A stretch of DNA of 9,018 bases from CAYHPR01 sp964358895 (GTDB lineage: Archaea; Micrarchaeota; Micrarchaeia; CABMEP01), in the NCBI GenBank assembly GCA_964358895.1, contig CAYHPR010000021.1, positions 1-9,018 on the forward strand, written 5' to 3'. The notes beneath the pieces are model-generated. The model worked only from the letters and a program-made list of their open reading frames with translations, had not been told where the DNA came from and ran no database searches. The position numbers were made by a program, and so were the translations under genes. Of the stretch, positions 6,695 through 9,018 are shown one piece after another. Position 1 is the stretch's first letter, and every line of letters starts with the position of its first letter.

Positions 6695-6701
6695 ATCTCC
6701 T
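6695..6701 (-). promoter_or_regulatory. Shine-Dalgarno site supporting a TTG start
   Basis: Minus-strand AGGAGAT has its GGAG core five bases before the TTG at 6689-6691. Without this site the rare TTG start would be hard to accept, because no ATG or GTG is nearby in frame at the expected N-terminus. Confidence 0.6.
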
Positions 6702-6720
6702 AATTAACCACTCGATTGGG

Positions 6721-6728
6721 ATATAAAT
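6721..6728 (+). promoter_or_regulatory. TATA box for the epimerase gene
   Basis: ATATAAAT, a good archaeal TATA box, is centred about 26 bases before 6750. The leader before the ATG at 6759 would then be about 8 bases. A GTGAT just before the ATG is a partial ribosome-site match at short spacing. Confidence 0.5.
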
Positions 6729-6740
6729 TCTTTTCGCCGA

Positions 6741-6748
6741 ATATATGT
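6741..6748 (-). promoter_or_regulatory. TATA-like box for the unknown gene upstream of infB
   Basis: Read on the minus strand, ACATATAT centred near 6744 would start transcription near 6718, leaving a leader of about 27 bases that contains the AGGAGAT ribosome site. The plus-strand box at 6721-6728 is AT-symmetric enough to be an alternative, but would start the RNA inside the ribosome site. Confidence 0.3.
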
Positions 6749-6758
6749 AAGTGATTAT

Positions 6759-7763
6759 ATGAAGGCATTTGTAACAGGAGGAACAGGCAGACTAGGGCAG
6801 GAATTGGCCAGGTTTCTATTGTCGAAGGGCCATGAAGTAAAGATGCTCAATCCGCATCAGAAAGTGCTGCCTCCGAAAGCGGCCTCTATCAACGGAGATC
6901 TCACAGATCCAAAAGCATTGATTGAAGGCGTGAAAGACGTTGATGCGATCTTCCACTTGGCAGCATTAAGCCCACTTGACGGATACACCGCAAAAAAGGA
7001 AGATATGTACAGAGTGCACGTCAGAGGAACACGGATGCTGACTGATGCAATCCTTTCGGACGGAAAGCAGAATGTCAGACTTATTCATATAAGCAGCACG
7101 TCAGTTTATGGAAAGAACCCGCATACCATGCCGATCACACACGATACGCCACCTAACCCAGATACAGATTATGCAAGATCCAAAAGAGACGGTGAAAAAG
7201 TACTAGAGGAACGACAGGAGGAACTTGACTATGTAATCCTCAGACCTTCTGTAATTTACGGCCCAACTTATCTTGACGTTTACAGCAAATTTATACGATA
7301 TATTGAACAAGGAAAAATGCCGATTTTTGGTGACGGTAAAAATGTAATTCCGTTCGTGCATTCGTATGATGTAGTAAGAGCCATGGCACTTGCGTATAAT
7401 ACCAAAGCTGCAAGAGGCAGGGAATATGTTGTAGTAGAAAATAAAGCAAAAACTCAAGAAGATATCTATCGGATAACTGCTGCCGCAGTTGGTATTGCTG
7501 AACCAAAATTCAGCCACATGGAACCAGGTCTGGCAAAGACTTTTATTTCCCTTGCCTCAATATTTAAACGTCAGGGAGTGGGTCCTGCACACGTAGAATT
7601 TTTGTCTTCTAATAGAATTTTTGACACATCGAAAACAGAAACTGAATTGGGATGGAATGCAAAAGTAACAATTGAACAGGGGATAGGACAGATGGTTCAG
7701 ATGTATAAAGCTGGATCTGACCAGACAAACTCAGACCAGAGGAATATGGAAGAAGGTGAATGA
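6759..7763 (+). CDS. NAD-dependent epimerase/dehydratase (extended SDR)
   Basis: A 334-residue cytoplasmic enzyme of the extended short-chain dehydrogenase/reductase family, which acts mostly on nucleotide-sugars. The Rossmann dinucleotide loop is TGGTGRLG at residues 6-13. GDLTDP at 46-51 is the usual adenine-contacting segment, and FHLAAL at 65-70 the next cofactor strand. The active site is SSTSVYG (112-118) with Tyr138 and Lys142 in YARSK. LRPSVIYGP (161-169) and the closing SKTETELGW (291-299) are also family marks. The Thr/Ser pattern and the region around 260-272 recall 3-beta-HSD-like members too, so the exact substrate is open: UDP-sugar 4-epimerase, sugar dehydratase or sterol-type reductase activity are not separable here. 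The last 15 residues are polar and probably disordered. It has its own TATA box and is followed by T-runs, so it is probably transcribed apart from the next gene. Confidence 0.9.
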   Translation: MKAFVTGGTGRLGQELARFLLSKGHEVKMLNPHQKVLPPKAASINGDLTDPKALIEGVKDVDAIFHLAALSPLDGYTAKKEDMYRVHVRGTRMLTDAILSDGKQNVRLIHISSTSVYGKNPHTMPITHDTPPNPDTDYARSKRDGEKVLEERQEELDYVILRPSVIYGPTYLDVYSKFIRYIEQGKMPIFGDGKNVIPFVHSYDVVRAMALAYNTKAARGREYVVVENKAKTQEDIYRITAAAVGIAEPKFSHMEPGLAKTFISLASIFKRQGVGPAHVEFLSSNRIFDTSKTETELGWNAKVTIEQGIGQMVQMYKAGSDQTNSDQRNMEEGE

Positions 7764-7764
7764 A

Positions 7765-7792
7765 TTTTTTGAGTTTTTGATTGAACTTTTTT
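7765..7792 (+). terminator. T-run terminator after the epimerase gene
   Basis: Directly after the TGA stop there are three runs of T (7765-7770, 7774-7778 and 7787-7792) in the sense strand. Archaeal RNA polymerase stops at such U-tracts without needing a hairpin. The last run is also one arm of the inverted repeat before the GGGP synthase gene. The role is inferred from base content only. Confidence 0.5.
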
Positions 7793-7804
7793 ATAAAAAG
7801 TTCA
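7782..7804. repeat. Perfect 10-base-pair inverted repeat spanning TATA-like core, touching the ribosome site
   Basis: Arms TGAACTTTTT (7782-7791) and AAAAAGTTCA (7795-7804) are perfectly complementary around a three-base loop, TAT. The centre is TTTATAAA, a good TATA-like sequence, and the last base of the right arm is the first of AGGTGAT. It could act as a terminator hairpin, a promoter with a dimeric operator, or an RNA stem close to the ribosome site. Confidence 0.6.
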
Positions 7805-7810
7805 GGTGAT
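7804..7810 (+). promoter_or_regulatory. Shine-Dalgarno site for GGGP synthase
   Basis: AGGTGAT, a seven-base match to the 16S tail, lies four bases before the ATG at 7815. The open frame could be drawn from a GTG at 7806, but that GTG is part of this site, so 7815 is the better start. Confidence 0.65.
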
Positions 7811-7814
7811 TGAC

Positions 7815-8573
7815 ATGATAAAAATGGGAAAAATTGAAAAGTATATAAACGAAAAAATCGAAAAAGAAAAATTACTATTCGTACTTATTGATCCAATTGA
7901 TTACAAAACTCCAGAAGATGCAATTAAAACAGGAATTGCTGCAGCAGAAGGAGGAGCAGGAGCAGTTGTTATCGGTGGGTCGATAGGAGTTCAAGGCGAT
8001 GTCCTTGAACACGTTACTAAATCAATTAAGGATAAAATTAATGTTCCGATAATTCTATTCCCCGGAAACATTGCAACCTTGACCAGGCATGCAGATGCAT
8101 TATATTTCATGTCACTACTAAATTCGAGAAATGCTTATTGGATAAGTCAGGCACAGATGCTTGCATCAGCAGTAGTAAAGCAGATGGCAATAGAGCCATT
8201 GCCAGTTGGATACGTAGTAGTTGAACCAGGTGGATCAGTTGGATGGGTTGGCGATGTTAATCTTGTGCCTCGAGATAGGCCGAAGATAGGAATTGGACTT
8301 GCACTTGCAGCACAGTACATGGGAGCACGATTTGTTCTGATGGATGTCGGTAGTGGATCAAAGGTTGGACCAGTTCCGCCTGAAATGATTGCGGGAATTA
8401 AACATGTTGTTGATATACCAGTTATAGCTGCAGGCGGTCTTAAATCGGCAGCGGATGCAGCTGCATTAACAAAAGCAGGCGCAGATATCGTACAGATGGG
8501 TACAATTTTTCAAGGAAATGGCAAAGTAAAAGAAACAGTTAGCAAGATTGTAAAAGAAATAAACAAAAGATAG
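7815..8573 (+). CDS. Geranylgeranylglyceryl phosphate synthase
   Basis: Joins geranylgeranyl diphosphate to sn-glycerol-1-phosphate, making the first ether bond of archaeal membrane lipids; a TIM-barrel enzyme acting in the cytoplasm or at the membrane face. At 252 residues it matches the longer (group II-like) members. Family marks in order: FVLIDP at 22-27, VIGGS at 52-56, LFPGN at 81-85, LLNSRNAYWI at 101-110, the signature GYVVVEPGG then SVGWVGDVNLVPRD at 132-154, and the phosphate-binding VIAAGGLKS at 203-211. Tyr134 and Glu138 lie where the substrate-binding pair is found in the family. The start at the ATG 7815 is set by AGGTGAT; ATG 7824 would also leave the domain intact. This gene is strong proof of an archaeal source. 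It is preceded by the epimerase gene's T-runs and a perfect hairpin, and followed by an unknown gene 33 bases on. Confidence 0.96.
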   Translation: MIKMGKIEKYINEKIEKEKLLFVLIDPIDYKTPEDAIKTGIAAAEGGAGAVVIGGSIGVQGDVLEHVTKSIKDKINVPIILFPGNIATLTRHADALYFMSLLNSRNAYWISQAQMLASAVVKQMAIEPLPVGYVVVEPGGSVGWVGDVNLVPRDRPKIGIGLALAAQYMGARFVLMDVGSGSKVGPVPPEMIAGIKHVVDIPVIAAGGLKSAADAAALTKAGADIVQMGTIFQGNGKVKETVSKIVKEINKR

Positions 8574-8579
8574 AAAGAC

Positions 8580-8586
8580 ATATATA
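8580..8586 (+). promoter_or_regulatory. TATA-like box for a leaderless final gene
   Basis: ATATATA is centred at 8583, so transcription would be expected near 8609, within error of the ATG at 8607. No Shine-Dalgarno site of useful spacing is present. The 33-base gap would also allow read-through from the GGGP synthase gene. Confidence 0.35.
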
Positions 8587-8606
8587 CCTCCAAGGGATAT
8601 ATTTTT

Positions 8607-9018
8607 ATGCAGATATATAAAGGAAAAGACGGGAGATTAGACAGTTCTTTAACTAATAAAAACATGGGGACACGACCAAAAGGTTTGATCGAACAAAAAT
8701 TGGTGAAACTGCACCCAAAAGAAAAAATTATTCTGACTGAAGGATGGTTTGCGTACAAAGATGATTTTGCTGGACCTAATTCATTATGTTTCTGCTTACC
8801 TGGAATCGAGATTGGCCCGTATGATAATAATTCAGGATATATTCAAAATTCGGGTAATCAAATAATTGAATATGTTTTTCACCCGCAAAGAAGGCAGTTG
8901 CCTCGAAATCCCGTCTTCATTAATTCGAAAAGTAACTGGCCAGGTCCAGCGGCACACGTAGCTGCCGAAGAGGGCAGAGCTTTCAGTGCTGAAGCAGAGG
9001 TGTATGAAGACTTCCTCG
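8607..9018 (+). CDS. Hypothetical protein, 3' end beyond the window
   Basis: Translating from the ATG at 8607 gives 137 open codons to the right edge with no stop, so the gene is cut. I do not recognise it. The protein begins MQIYKGKDGRL, with a Lys-rich segment to about residue 40, then a mixed stretch with a close cysteine pair, CFC at 61-63, in LCFCLPGIEIGPY. A Pro- and aromatic-containing part follows (VFHPQRRQLPRNP, 90-102), then the alanine- and glutamate-rich AAHVAAEEGRAFSAEAEVYED (split at about 125), which is probably helical. There is no signal peptide or membrane segment in the visible part, and CFC alone does not make a metal site. It follows GGGP synthase on the same strand after 33 bases, with a possible promoter of its own. 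An open frame of this length and codon use like its neighbours support a real gene. Confidence 0.7.
   Translation, partial: MQIYKGKDGRLDSSLTNKNMGTRPKGLIEQKLVKLHPKEKIILTEGWFAYKDDFAGPNSLCFCLPGIEIGPYDNNSGYIQNSGNQIIEYVFHPQRRQLPRNPVFINSKSNWPGPAAHVAAEEGRAFSAEAEVYEDFL

Noticed and set aside
7203..7517. 104-codon minus-strand open frame
   Set aside because: Complement of the epimerase active-site half; Phe/Tyr/Ile-rich shadow.
8586..8590. ACCTCC, like the 16S anti-Shine-Dalgarno tail, before the last gene
   Set aside because: Too short to mean anything, and it lies upstream of the expected transcript start.
8510..8758. 82-codon minus-strand open frame across the GGGP synthase end and next gene
   Set aside because: Overlaps two better-supported plus-strand frames and has a low-complexity hydrophobic translation.

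Overview
The window reads as a chromosomal piece of an archaeon. The clearest evidence is a geranylgeranylglyceryl phosphate synthase (the enzyme that makes archaeal ether-lipid backbones), an archaeal-type IF5B GTPase, a long archaeal FKBP, and promoters of the TATA-box kind about 26 bases upstream of expected transcript starts. The DNA is AT-rich and gene-dense with short spacers. Some genes carry Shine-Dalgarno sites and others look leaderless, which is also typical of Archaea. The lineage cannot be fixed from this sequence. The class II lysyl-tRNA synthetase, compact layout and several unrecognised small genes would suit a DPANN-like archaeon, but that is a guess.

Layout. Positions 1-2328, minus strand, hold a tight three-gene unit read in the order FKBP peptidyl-prolyl isomerase, GNAT acetyltransferase, class II lysyl-tRNA synthetase (cut by the left edge). 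A divergent spacer of about 95 bases with two inverted repeats separates it from a plus-strand gene (2424-3611) for a membrane-anchored, sequon-rich exterior protein of unknown function. After a 154-base spacer that holds a weak C/D-box-like element comes a Nudix hydrolase (3766-4254, plus), which converges on infB for aIF5B (4270-6021, minus) with a 15-base gap. Upstream of infB on the same strand is an unrecognised gene (6086-6691). Across a second divergent spacer lies a plus-strand run: an extended-SDR sugar-nucleotide epimerase-like gene (6759-7763), the ether-lipid gene for GGGP synthase (7815-8573), and an unrecognised gene that runs off the right edge (from 8607).

Taken together this is mostly housekeeping: translation (lysS, infB), protein folding (FKBP), membrane lipid synthesis (GGGP synthase) and probable cell-surface or sugar metabolism (epimerase, exterior protein). 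I see no CRISPR array, insertion sequence, tRNA, rRNA or phage gene, and no defence-system signature. The least explained parts are the three genes of unknown function, the palindromes in the 2329-2423 spacer, the hairpin before the GGGP synthase gene, and the C/D-like element near 3700.
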